A stretch of 64,000 bases of DNA from Melampsora larici-populina 98AG31 (taxonomy: Eukaryota > Basidiomycota > Pucciniomycetes > Pucciniales > Melampsoraceae). The DNA lies in the NCBI RefSeq assembly GCF_000204055.1, contig NW_006768783.1, forward strand, positions 248,001 through 312,000, read 5' to 3'. Each line of letters begins with the position of its first letter. Within the stretch, counting starts at the first letter, position 1. Positions 10,653 through 21,491 of the stretch are shown here, in pieces. The notes under the pieces are model-generated. The model was not told the origin of the DNA. It searched no databases and saw only the letters and a program-made list of their open reading frames with translations. Made by a program: the position numbers and the translations under genes.

Positions 10653-12512
10653 TTGTTGACCACACCTAGCCAGGCAATTGTTAAGACCGCTAACACTGAG
10701 AAGCCGAAGGAACTGCCCGTAACCATTCACCTGAGGAACGTAGATGAAACAGACAATGAAGACACACAAGCAAAGACCACTCAGCCCAAGAAGGTAAAAG
10801 AACCACCCTTACCACTGAGCAAATGGAAAATGTACACCGTCCCGGTCAAGGACACATGGCCAGCCCCAGTAGAGAGTGACATGAACGTCGAGGCATGGAA
10901 GCTCCCGATGAAGGATGTAGGCCTGAGTGACAACATCCCGTACATAGTCAAAGGCTTCAAAAACGGTTTCTGCGTAGGGATACCTCAGCACGAGATCCCG
11001 AACATGCCCTGGTACATGCCTGAAAATCATGGATCAGCCAGGATGGCCAAAGATCAGATTGAGAAAACATTGGCAAAGGAAGCAGTGGCAGGAAGGATAA
11101 AAGGACCATTCACCCATAAAGAACTGTGAGCTAGATACGGATTCTTCAGATCTAACCCAATGGGAAGCTCAGTAAATGGGGACAGTTCCATAAGAATGAT
11201 AAGTGACCTGTCTCACCCAGTAAACAATACGGACATCCCATTGGTCAACTCTTTTGTGGATAAACATAACTACACGACGAACTGGGATGGTTTTGCAGTA
11301 GTCGCCCGATTCTTCAAGGAAAATTTGGGCAGTGGTCCATCTGTATCGTTGACTGGGAGAAGGCCTGCCGGAAACTTCTAGCACACCCTAGCCAACGACG
11401 CTTCCTATGCATAAAAGACTTTGAAGGAAGAATTTGGGTTGATCTAGCAGTCGGCTTTGGAGGGGTGGCAAGCTGTGGGGTATTTGGAGTGCCAGTGGAC
11501 GTTTGAAAAGAGATCATGAAAAGGCAACTTTGACTACACAAGATCTGCCTCTGGGTTGACAATGACCTCATTTTCAAGAGGCCATGGGAAACCACAACAT
11601 TAAAAGATATCATAGACATCAGTACCATGCTTGGGGTAAAAACAAACCTGGAGAAGAATAAAGAATTTGGACCTGAGCAACGGTATTTAGGCTTTGTGTG
11701 GAATGGAGTCAACCACACTGTACGACTACCCAAGGGGAAGCTCAAACAACGCCACAGCCAAATCAATGCCATACTGGTACCGGGTTCGGAGTGGAGCTAC
11801 TCACACATTAATAGCTTTGTGGGTAGGCTAGTACACACTGTCAACATAGTACCACACATGACTCCTTACCTAAACTCCATTTATAGGTGGTTACATCCGT
11901 GGGTCAACCTGAGAGAACTAAGGAAGGCGCCTGAGGATGTTATAGAGGATCTGACTGGGTGGCAGATATGCCTCCAAGAATTCAACGTTTGCCCCATCAT
12001 ACCTGACCAGGAGGCGATCGAGGTAGGTTGGGTGGGTGACGCGCTGTCGACAGCTGGTATAGGGGTCCTGGTAAAAACAAGCTGGGAAATGTTTAAGTTA
12101 GCAGAAGGATGGGAGGAAAAGAGTTTGGATCGCGTGGGCGGAGATGGTTGCAATCCAACTAGGACTGCTGGTTCTGAATAGGATTTACCCGCTATTGGGG
12201 AAAAGGTTCAAAGTGTACACAGATAACACAACCACTGAGATGTGCATCAAAAATATGAAACCAAAAGATAAGCACGTGAACAGTGAGTGGAAAATGATCC
12301 ATAGACTACTTACAAATTACAACTGCAACCTGCAAGAAGTTAGAGTGGAGTCAAAAAAGAACGACACCAACAGGCTATCAAGAGGTATAGTCCCGGATTC
12401 ACTGAACTGGTACAAAGAGGTTATAGTAGAAGTACCGGCAGACTTGACAGAATTGGTGATGCAGATAAGATGCCTGATGGCGGAGCCGGGCAAGAAAAAC
12501 ATGTTTCAGTAG
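10653..12512 (+). pseudogene. DIRS-like RT-RNase H, broken
   Basis: Replication polyprotein of the element. The sequence reads through from KWKMYTVPVKDTW (about 10820) to the RT core RSNPMGSSVNGD...RMISDLSHP (11150-11220), an IVDWEKACRKLLAHP block (about 11345), the catalytic region WVDNDLIFK (about 11553), a GFVWNG block (11690), and an RNase H with VGWVGDALS (12027), WAEMVAI (12138), VYTDNTTT (12213) and NRLSRG (12370). Lesions: in-frame TGA at 11127, frameshift near 11310, stops near 11500 and 11531, frameshift near 12120. The RT catalytic pair reads VDN instead of VDD, so the enzyme is dead even apart from the breaks. Family knowledge: DIRS RTs carry a YxDD/VDD box and an RNase H with a DEDD core. 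Confidence 0.85.
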
Positions 12513-12800
12513 TAACATACATAAAAGGAGAACAACACAATGCAATGTCAACAACTGAGCGTAACCAGATAGAAATGAGTGAGATGAACCGCAAGCACCA
12601 ACCATATGTCATGAATCTGACAGAGAGAAGTGAGCAAGTTAAAGACAAGCATGTCCAAACACCAGGAGCAAACCCAAGACATGTTTGAAGTCCATCCCCC
12701 TACGCGAAGTGAGCATAAGAGCAGAGACTGAGTAAAGACCCCGAGCGGAGTAAGCTTGGAAAAGACAGCTTGAATAAGCTTACGAGCTGTAAACCACCAA

Positions 12801-13877
12801 ATGTCAAAGAAAACAAATAAGACCCAGTTGAAGCACTTTGGGAAATTCAAGAAAAACACACAAGAAATAGACTGCTCCGACAAGGACAAGGTGCAAACAC
12901 AATTTCTAAGTGGATCCTGGGCGGACAGAAATTTAAGACATTACAATGCGGCCGTGGTGAAATTCTTCCGGTTCGCAAAACTGAAAGGCATCAAAGACGA
13001 GGAACTCCTCCCGGCAAGCAGCTTGACCATAGCAAAGTTTGTTGTGTGGGGATCAAAGAAGAATGCACCAACAGCGTCACATGACAAGTTGATCAAATCC
13101 TCGACGATGAAATTGTATATTGCAGGGATAAAGGTGTGGCATATGTTCCACGGCAAACAATACCCCTTCCAGGTTGACAGCATGGTAAATACACTAATCA
13201 AGGCCGCCATGAAGATAGAAGCCAAAATCCACAAGAGGAATACGATCAGACCACTGGTGCTAATGTCAGACCTTCTCGTCCTACAAAACAGCCTATTGAT
13301 GAGAAATGAAGAAGAGCTAATGCTTCTAACAATAGCCACAATAGCGTTCTGGGGAACCTCAAGACTGGGAGAATTGGTCACAGACGAGGAAGGGAAACAC
13401 ATGCCAAAATGGAGTGAAATCACCTGGGCGAAGAACAGAAGCTTTGTGAGGATAGCAATCAGGAATGCCAAGACAGCCATGCCTGGGGAGATCCAACACC
13501 TACACCTAGAAAAACAGAATTTGACACTCAATCCGGTAAAAGTGCTGGAAAAGTTGTACCTTTTCAGACCACGGAAGGAGACCAAGGACCTTTTTGTGAT
13601 AACACATGGATCTATGAGACGGCAAATGACAAAAGCGGAAGTCATTACCAAGCTGAGAACAGTTTGGAACAAACACAGACCTACCAACAAACAACTGCTT
13701 TATGGACACTCCTTCTGCATTGGAGGAGCTTCCCTGAGGTGGAACCTAGGGGAGACAAAGGAAGAGATACAAAGAGCAGGCAGGAAGTCAGACGCTTACC
13801 AAGTATATCTACAGAAGTTTGACCCAAAGGAACTAAGGAAGACGGTCAAGCTATTGAAGGAACAGAGGGTGAAATGA
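12801..13877 (+). CDS. DIRS-like tyrosine recombinase, HxxR box mutated
   Basis: Uninterrupted 358-residue frame from ATG. It would integrate the circular DNA intermediate by strand exchange. The first catalytic Arg is in WGTSRLGELV (about residue 188). The second box reads GHSFCIGGASLRW, where active relatives have GHSFR, so the third-position Arg is Cys (residue 306; codon TGC, one C-to-T step from CGC). A Tyr in SDAYQVYLQKF (residue 333) fits the nucleophile position. The N-terminal 120 residues look like a SAM-like DNA-binding domain. The intact length beside a wrecked RT suggests this frame was preserved by chance or selected later; the missing Arg argues against activity. The related pseudogene at 25219-25961 keeps HSFR. 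Confidence 0.85.
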   Translation: MSKKTNKTQLKHFGKFKKNTQEIDCSDKDKVQTQFLSGSWADRNLRHYNAAVVKFFRFAKLKGIKDEELLPASSLTIAKFVVWGSKKNAPTASHDKLIKSSTMKLYIAGIKVWHMFHGKQYPFQVDSMVNTLIKAAMKIEAKIHKRNTIRPLVLMSDLLVLQNSLLMRNEEELMLLTIATIAFWGTSRLGELVTDEEGKHMPKWSEITWAKNRSFVRIAIRNAKTAMPGEIQHLHLEKQNLTLNPVKVLEKLYLFRPRKETKDLFVITHGSMRRQMTKAEVITKLRTVWNKHRPTNKQLLYGHSFCIGGASLRWNLGETKEEIQRAGRKSDAYQVYLQKFDPKELRKTVKLLKEQRVK

Positions 13878-14190
13878 TGGAGAAACGGAAGGAAGGATTG
13901 ACCAATGCAATTCAAACTTCCTGTACAGCCCTGGCGATCACATGCGCAAAATGAGGAGCCTGGTAAAGCATAACCAAATTAAGGTTTGGGGGACACAGAG
14001 ATAGGTGGCTCACTCACACAAGTAGAGTAAGAGGGGTTTCCTGGGGCTCACGGCTGTACCCCCGTGAGTAGAAGGGGTTGAGATACCCCCCTTTTTACTT
14101 TCACAGCCTATTCTTGCCTCAGTAGGGGGTAACAGGGTAAGGACCTGATAGGATATCTAACCCTTACCCCCCCTCAGAGCCCCCCCCCAC

Positions 14191-15372
14191 ACCACGCTCA
14201 AATGCTATAAGATTATATGTACTTAGATCTATTAGTTTTTAAGTAATGGTAGAATAGGAGGTAAAGGGAAAATACAATGTCACAAGACATACTTGTGACA
14301 TTGATACTCATGTCCCAACTACCTCGCACACTTGAACACACACACACTGAACCAATGGATATAAGATATTTTGAAACAGGATTAATCAGTTTGAATTCAA
14401 CTGCAACTTGTCCATTTGAAGCTTCTGCAGTATATGCTACTTACATTTGTTGGACAAGTTGAAAGTCTCAGCACCTTCAAGGTACATCAGACGAGTGTGT
14501 TGACCTCAAGACTCCAATACTTCTGCCACCTGCAGAATAACTATACTGGCGCGCCCTCACCAGTTTTGAACTTTTGGGGCGCGCCTGCGACAAGGCGCGA
14601 CTTTTTCGCGCTTTTTGCGCTGCGCCCACAATGTCAACAGGACGAGTCATGAGGTCCTCTCACAGAAGGGGCGATCCGGCTTCCTACCCATAGTTTGCAT
14701 CGATAACGCTTGCATTCATTGAGGCTGATGTGGTGATGTAGAGATCTTGTCGATATGGATCCTCAATGGATGATCACGCCTGTATAAAAAATCCGGTTCT
14801 CCTGGAAGAGGTTGCACAATACATCTTCTATGACTCTGAGGTTCCTTTACAATTTTATTATTCTTTCAAATACAAAAGTTTCCATAAATTTGATTGATTG
14901 TTGACCGGTATCATTAAAATGATGTAGTCAATCAGCAAGCTTGATATTGAAGATTTTGGTGCCCAATTGAGTCCTGTTGGATATAAAAGCTTACCTTCAA
15001 TCTTTAGACAATGTCCACTCATAGGATGTCCATATTCCTGAAGACACATTAATTTAAATTTCTGCAGGTCCCTGCGGGGACCATAATTCAAGAAGGAAAG
15101 TGTGAGAGATAAAAGGAAGACAAAAAATGTTACACATAAGCAACACAATGCCTGCCAGGGGTCATATAATCGTAAAAAGAAACATTTCTACACAGCTATA
15201 CACACGCGCATACATACATGAGCGAGAGAGACAGGCATAATATGAGAAGTTAGCATCGACTTTGGAAAGCAAGGATGCCTAAGATAGAAAAAATTTAAAC
15301 TAAAATATAACAAGAAATCGAAGTGAAAAAGACTGTAGGAGGTCAAAATGTTCATCAAACCAGAAATTCCCT
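14191..15372. other. Intergenic, nothing recognised
   Basis: ORFs at 14277-14652 and 14858-15379 lack motifs. A GC-rich patch at 14550-14630 holds two GGCGCGCC octamers and GGCGCGAC/TTCGCGC words; its origin is unknown. The right end is probably the 3' UTR of the minus-strand velvet gene. Confidence 0.5.
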
Positions 15373-16431
15373 TCACCATTCATCCTCGCTGTCAGTCTCT
15401 CCATAGCCGTTCATGATTGCCAAGACGCCATCTTGATTGAGAGAGGGCGGTAAAACTATATGCGCGCCCTGTGCACGAAGATGGTCACTGAGTTCGGTTT
15501 TTACTGAGGTCAAGAATGTAGTCATGAGCCTTTCTATCTTTGACTTTCGAACTGGATACTTAAAATCGCATAGCATGGAAGACTTACACTCTACCCCTGG
15601 AACCGGGAATTCCGAGTTTTGTACCACCGGAAAGGAATTGGTCACCACGGTTGCCAATAGCTCGGGCTCTCGTGAATCCGGCCTGAATTGAGGGAAGAGG
15701 AAGCCACATCGACCGGCACAGAGTTTCAATTTGCGTCAGGTGTTTGTTGAGCAAAAATTAGTAAAAATGAAGGGCAAATACGCTTACCATACACGTTGTA
15801 GATCGACCCTTAGCCGAAAGACGCCGAATTCCCTTACTGCCGTATCGCCGAAGATGAAGAAGCATTTCCATTGCCCATGCAAATCTCTCCCGTTGAAGTG
15901 ATTTGCAACCGTATGTCCAATAAGCATGCCAGGTAGCTCTTGCTGCCCTGTTGAATCAAGTAAATTCAAGGTACATCGAAGCCGGTACCCATCTAGGATG
16001 ATATCCAGGTCAGCCCAAGATGTGAAACTCTTTTCTTGTAACATTCAGCCTTTGCGCTCACCAAATGGGGCAATTTCATCACCTATCAAGCGCAAGATGA
16101 TTGCTGGTCCAATCGGGATCCGTCCGTGGTAATTTGGTGGAGGATATAGTTCATTTGAAGCGATGCATCCGCAACCAGGTTGTTGCAGTACTACCAAATC
16201 ATGATCCCTGCGAGTAGAAATTTTGCAGTCACATCAGACAAAGTTTTGACCCAGTTGAAGGTACAAGTTGAGTTACGGATGATAGAAGAGCGGTATGAAA
16301 GATGTAAAGTTTGATGATCAGATGGGGTTCAATTCATGACTGCCTCTCGAGTTAGAGTCCCTCAAAGCCAGGCCGGTGAAGCCCTGGGATACTTCCTACT
16401 TCAGATGCCCAGTTGAATGAGTAGTGAGCAT
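15373..16431 (-). CDS. Velvet-domain regulator, compact
   Basis: Fungal nuclear transcription regulator of the VeA/VelB/VosA/VelC fold, which couples light and development with secondary metabolism. Model: complement(15373..15682, 15788..15992, 16062..16207, 16400..16431), 230 residues. The three downstream exons are well supported (donors GTGAGC and GTAAGC; CTGAC branch sites; acceptors CCTAG and TTCAG; phases agree). Exon 1 (MLTTHSTGHLK) rests on phase and one weak donor, GTAGGA. Velvet signatures: DLVVLQQPGCGC (start of the domain), IPIGPAIILRLI, LIGHTVANHF, CFFIFGDTAVREFGVFRLR, and NSFPVVQNSEFPVPG near the end. The tail is acidic (ETDSEDEW). The usual Arg-rich RARACG stretch is replaced by GCGCIAS, and the protein is nearly all domain, shorter than typical VosA or VelB. 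The subfamily is not assigned. Confidence 0.85.
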
Positions 16432-19400
16432 GCGTGCTTCCTCAAGGATATTTCGGTGATCCGAGTTGGGAGAGCGCAGATCCTTGTAGCTATCCTCTGA
16501 TGCATGTTATTTTCGTCGCGATATGGCACAGAGCAAGGTAGAGTAAAGTGGACCGCACAACAGCCGCAGGCCAATTGAGAAAACATGGGAGTAGATTATC
16601 AGCGTTTGAAATGTACTCACATTTATTGAAGCCGATGAGATCTTGGTGCGATGCGGTATATCAAGAGAGATGGTCGTGGTTTAAAGATTACAGCCCTTGA
16701 GTACTTCCCCTAGATGCGCGATGCTTTAACGTCTGCCCTTCACTAGAGTTGAAATGAGTGGTTATGTTATGAAATCAAAGATGCGACAAGTGAAGGATAT
16801 ATCTCCGACGAGATAAACAATTGCAACAGAGAAGGAATGAATTTTAGCAACATCTGATAAAGGTCCGGTGTTTTATTATTTCAATACGTATGGAGCTCAA
16901 CTAAAAAAAACTTTATATCCTGCGATAGTGTAGATACTACAATAGATTGTTTACGGAGAAAGGCGCAAGATGAAATCACAAGCCTAGATGTCAGATTGGC
17001 TTGCTGAGTAATCTTTTTTGTCGTTAATGATCATTCACCAATAGTCACCAATCCGATGGTACATATTTTTGTTCCCATCTGGTTCGAACCAATGGTGGGA
17101 GTAGCCGTCCACGTACGGTGCATTCTACATGGTGGTGGACATACTTACATGCAGTGACACAAAGTAGGTTCGCACCTTGGTCCGATCCGCACACTTTTAA
17201 CAATGGACCACCAATTTGTTGTCTATATCCTCACGTGCCGACTCGTGTGGACGGATGTTCTTAAGTAATACATAGGACGTATGTCAGTTTTGGAAAACAC
17301 ACCGAGACTTGGGAATTGACTCCCGCCCACGATCACGCCGGATTTGCACGACGCATTTAGTTATCATCTCGGATGTACTCAGCTCTTCATTGACCAAAGT
17401 CCCAGTTCGGTATACTTTATTCTGCCGAAGTTTTTCTTGCCGTTGAAAGAGGAAGCAGAGCATGAAGAAAGTCTGAGTCACAGGGCCTTTTCAAAGCCAT
17501 ATGTCAAACGTGCCCTGGGAGTACGGGCACGTATTGAGCGTTCGGCATCTCGGCATCATTGCACTGCTTTGATGGCTTGATGTTGAATGTCAGTGAGGTC
17601 AAAGAATCCAAGTGAAACGCATCCTGCATTTGCTTGTGAAGGACTAGTCTGCGAAGAGTTTCATGGGGTAGGCGCCGGGTATACAACCCGGCAGAATTTG
17701 AAGTCACTGATATTCCGTTCCTTCATGTGGGAATCAGTTCGTCCAGAATAATGTTCCTGTCAAGAAGCAAACTCTTCACTTACATTGAATTTGAGATTTG
17801 ATCCGGTTTAACAAGAACCAAAAGCCGCAGTGCACTGCTGAGTGCAATGAACCAAGTACCGAGCTTAGAAGAGTGTCACTGTGTGTACCAGGACCGCCTG
17901 AAAAGTTAACTCAAGATAAACCACTGGCCAGCAGTGCGAGTGTCTTTTGATTTGACTACCGGACATATGCACTGAGATCAGTTTAGGACAAGCTCACTGT
18001 AACTTGATGTTAATAAAGCTTTTGATAGTTATTGCCTGTTGTATATTGCGAGTAGAATTAGTGGATGAGACATTTCCAGGCGATGAGCACCCAATCTCAT
18101 ATTGCAAGATCTTCCGCGCTTAAAATTTAGTCCGTACCGCTTCATGAGCCGCATGGATAACGATCTATAACGATCATCTCTGTTTGTATAGCATCCACAC
18201 CCGGGGTTATTCCTCACAAACCACGCGTGCCAAATGATAAAGGCTGAGCAACCGAAAGTTTCGGGCTAACTTCGCGATCTAATTCTGTCACAACTCCGCA
18301 TATCATGAAAGATATCAAAAGCTCGGATTTCATGGAATGTTCTAAAGAAGCTCGCTCATCTCTACAGCACAGGTGCAGCTCCCAGGCGAAAGCTGAGACT
18401 TCTCCGACATCTTTTGATCTAAGCTTTCTCTGATAACATTCATATAAATCACATCCTGACGCATTCGTGGTCATTCAGGGACGCAGAGTAGCCCGAAACC
18501 CATGGCTCTTTACCACAAGTATCACCTCTTTGAACACTCGTTCATAGATTCCTTTAGTCTTGTGCTATGCATTTCATCAGATACCATCTTTTTTGCTGAT
18601 TCAAAGTGTCAGGCCAAGTACAACCAACGGGCAGGCATTTATACACCAGCCAGGTGTATGGCGTATTCTTCCTCTCACTTGATGGATCGTAGAGCGATCG
18701 GCTAGATCGGCTCTCGAACCCAACTGTGTTTGATGTGTATGAGAAGGTCAAGAAGATGACGCGTTTAACGTCAGAAGCCTAGCAAAAAAGTACGTCATTT
18801 TTTTATTTCATCATTCCAAAAGTCACTTTACTTTTCATCGCAGGTCTTCCGGTGCATGTAAGCTATCAATCGGTATGTGCCATCTATGCCTCTGAAAGCA
18901 AGAAACAAATTTGTTACCTTGATGAAGCGCATGTAAAAATATATCTATCTAGATATCTACCGATTGCCCAACATGGGACAATAAAAACCACCATTTGATG
19001 ATGGTGGTCTGGAGGCTTGAAAGCGGTCCAGGTTCTGGCAAAGGCTGTAGCTTGTACAAGGAGCTACTCGTACCGCGCCCTCCCCCCTGCAAATCACCTA
19101 CATGGAAGAGTCGCGCGCTTGCGCAAACAAGAATGGCTGCTCTCGAGACTGGGCTATAGATGCCCCCTGTAATTGCAGTAGATTTTCCTGGATCCGCGGA
19201 CTCGCACGCCTACGAAGCAATTGAGGCCCCGAGATTATGATTACACTTGACCATCACCCAAAGGATTTTTCCGGCCTCTTGTTTTGGACGCATCGACAAG
19301 AGCAATGATTTGGGAATAAGTCATAGACTTCAAAAGATTGATAAACGCAGGGAAGAGAATTACAAATCTTCAAAGATTGATTCAATTTCCATAGTAAACT

Positions 19401-21491
19401 CATGACACAATCATTCTGAATTGTCTTCGATTTGCAAGGTTCGCAATTTCTGTTGTTAAAAATAAACCTGGATGATCGAGCGTAAGAAAGCCAAATTTAT
19501 CAATCAGAAAGTCGTCGTTTTCAACTCAGCTTCACTGGATATTCAGAAGCGAAACAATCACAGAGGATAAAAGTCAATTTGATACGCTCAATGTCGGAAA
19601 TTGGACACCAGATACATCCATGAACCTCGATCATTAAGACATAGTTTTTCAATCCAACCAAACCCCAGTTAACGGTACACAATTTGCCTTGAATCCTTCC
19701 TCACGAGTATGACGGCAGGAATTACCTCTATTAACATCTGGCCCCCAGCCGGAAGTGGGTAGTTGCTTCCAGGCACCTAGAACAACACACGATGAGCTTA
19801 TTTACGTTTGCGATCACTTGCTTTATTTCATTCAACACAGCCGGGAGTTTGGGGTATCAATGCGTTGTCCGATGGTGTCATCACAGGTTTACCGCGCGTT
19901 CCACTGAGAATTCCCCGATCTTCAACTCATGCGCTTTGATCAGAAAGGCTTCCATTGACATGTGAGTTCGGGTTTGCTTGAAGAAACTCAGAAAAGCAAT
20001 TGTGGGGACAGCCAGGTTTGCATCTGTTTGTATGTCTTCCCCGGTATCCGGATTTTGATTGACTCAGAGTTCGCACTGGAGATCTCTGAGGATTCATTTG
20101 AATCCATTCAGGAGGATCTGCTGCAGATTCCCCACGGGTGTGCAATGAATGAGACTTTAAGGAGGATTCCAATGAAAACTCCAATATATAGAGTTAAAGT
20201 TTGAGGAGACCCAATCTGCGGAATGCTTCCCGAAATGAGCCTATGAAAATTCTCTAATCTGATCTTGAACTTGAAAATTCCTGAAAAATCTCTGAGAAAC
20301 AGCGTTAAACCTGCCATATTGGGCTTCTTAGGTTTTCGAAGTTTATTAAACCACCGGATTCCAGAAACTCAGCAGAGAAATAGTAGCTTCCCAAATGCTT
20401 TAGCGCTACATGTGGATCAGGACGAAGAACGGATTTCAAGGGTTTAGCTTAGCAAGTCAAGAGTCTTGAGGGTCATCGAGGGGTTCCGACTGTCCTGAAG
20501 GGCGCTTGTTGGCCCAACACGTGCATGAATTGAACATGCAATAATCGACTCAGGAATCTGTTGGAGTGACTACCACGCTCTTCCGACGTATGGGCGATCC
20601 CTTGAATGTTGAATGCCAAAGGATAGTCTGGCGGGTCACTGACACTTGGATATTTGACGCAGAACGCCAAAGCTAAATCCAATTACCAGGAGAAAAATTG
20701 ATGAACTCGAAGATGAAAGTAAGTAAATGCGAACTTGGCTAACCAAAATAGAAACGTATCAAGAGGAGCTTGAGGAAGGCCTACAAAAGGATAAATCATG
20801 GACTAAAATTTAAATAAATAATGGGTTTCTCGAGACACAACAAGATAAGAATCAAGAAGAATGATGTATGTAGTTGATTATATAAAATACCAAAGTTAAA
20901 AAACGCCAAAACAAGCCAAAAAATCATGAACTGAAGCATCAAACCTTGAATAAAAAGGAAAAAATGAAATGTAAGGACATAAAAATGAAGGGATGATAAA
21001 AGGATACGAATCTTTACAGCAGGGCGTGGGGGAGATAAGAAAAACCATCCCTAAAAGAATAAGATCTGTAGATAATGAAGTGGTAGAAGATAGGAATGAA
21101 GGAACTGCTTTTTAGCATCCATCAGTTCTTATTCTAGATTAAAAGTTCTCAGGGTTTGGTGATTTAGAAAACCCTCAATCAAGAAAAGATAGAAGGTTTC
21201 AGGAATATAGACGCGCTGGGGTGCTATCATACTTTGGTCCGATCCCATGTGTACCCCTCCGACTTTCATACTGATCAATCTTCAAAATTATACTACAAGG
21301 TACATATTACCTACTTGTCTTTGTGATCAAAGGGGTCGAGAGCTTGTTTGGAAGAATGCTTTAAAATTGTCAATCACATCACACAAAGAAAAGAAGTCCA
21401 ATTTACATGCTTTTGTTGACTCTCAATAATCGATAAATTTCAATTCACAAATGCTTGCCAAATCAACGAAATTGCATAAAATTTACCATAA
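16432..21491. other. Large intergenic interval, no supported gene
   Basis: About 5 kb. A strong donor-like site (AAAT/GTGAGTAC, minus strand, near 16619) may mark a 5' UTR exon of the velvet gene. The minus-strand frames 18214-18474 (MTTNASGCDLYECY..., 86 codons, ATG start) and 18029-18217 (RNNPGCGCYTNRDDRY) are adjacent but unrecognised. A perfect 8-bp hairpin ACCACCAT/ATGGTGGT lies near 18990. Other short ORFs on both strands look random. No repeat termini were identified. Confidence 0.45.
18029..18474 (-). other. Two adjoining unrecognised open frames
   Basis: Frame 1 (18474 to 18214) starts at ATG and has several Cys (SGCDLYECY, ELHLCCRDE). A possible donor (GTGAGG) lies at its end, and frame 2 (18217 to 18029) overlaps it in another phase. 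Frame 2 contains NPGCGC, loosely reminiscent of QQPGCGC in the velvet gene 2 kb away, but no other velvet block follows. It could be a spliced gene fragment or chance. Confidence 0.2.

Larger units (their letters stand above)
10653..14190 (+). mobile_element. Decayed DIRS-like tyrosine-recombinase retroelement
   Basis: In order along the plus strand: an N-terminal region, a reverse transcriptase, an RNase H, then a separate tyrosine recombinase. This architecture defines DIRS/Ngaro-type YR retrotransposons, which lack an aspartic protease and a DDE integrase. The tail at 13990-14190 is G/C-tract rich, with a CTCACGG/CCGTGAG hairpin near 14048 and a GGTAAGG/CCTTACC pair near 14136, possibly the 3' terminal repeats. 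I could not locate a matching 5' terminal or split direct repeat, so the outer limits are approximate. Confidence 0.8.

Noticed and set aside
11314..11772. 152-codon minus-strand frame
   Set aside because: Antisense of the broken RT core; no motif of its own.
12941..13690. 249-codon minus-strand frame
   Set aside because: Exact antisense of the tyrosine recombinase; hydrophobic composition follows from the complementary codons.
14115..14145. Sequence TAGGGGGTAACAGGGTAA resembling the I-SceI homing endonuclease site
   Set aside because: It differs by an inserted G and a substitution, lies in a G/C-tract-rich transposon tail, and no homing endonuclease gene is nearby. Treated as coincidence.
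17037..17260. Possible small inverted-repeat element with CGTCCAC/GTGGAC words
   Set aside because: The symmetrical words are short and not positioned at consistent ends; no duplication found.
18029..18217. NPGCGC motif as a possible second velvet fragment
   Set aside because: Only six residues resemble the velvet gene; none of the downstream velvet blocks (PPP, FFIF, FRLR) can be found on either strand within 1.5 kb.
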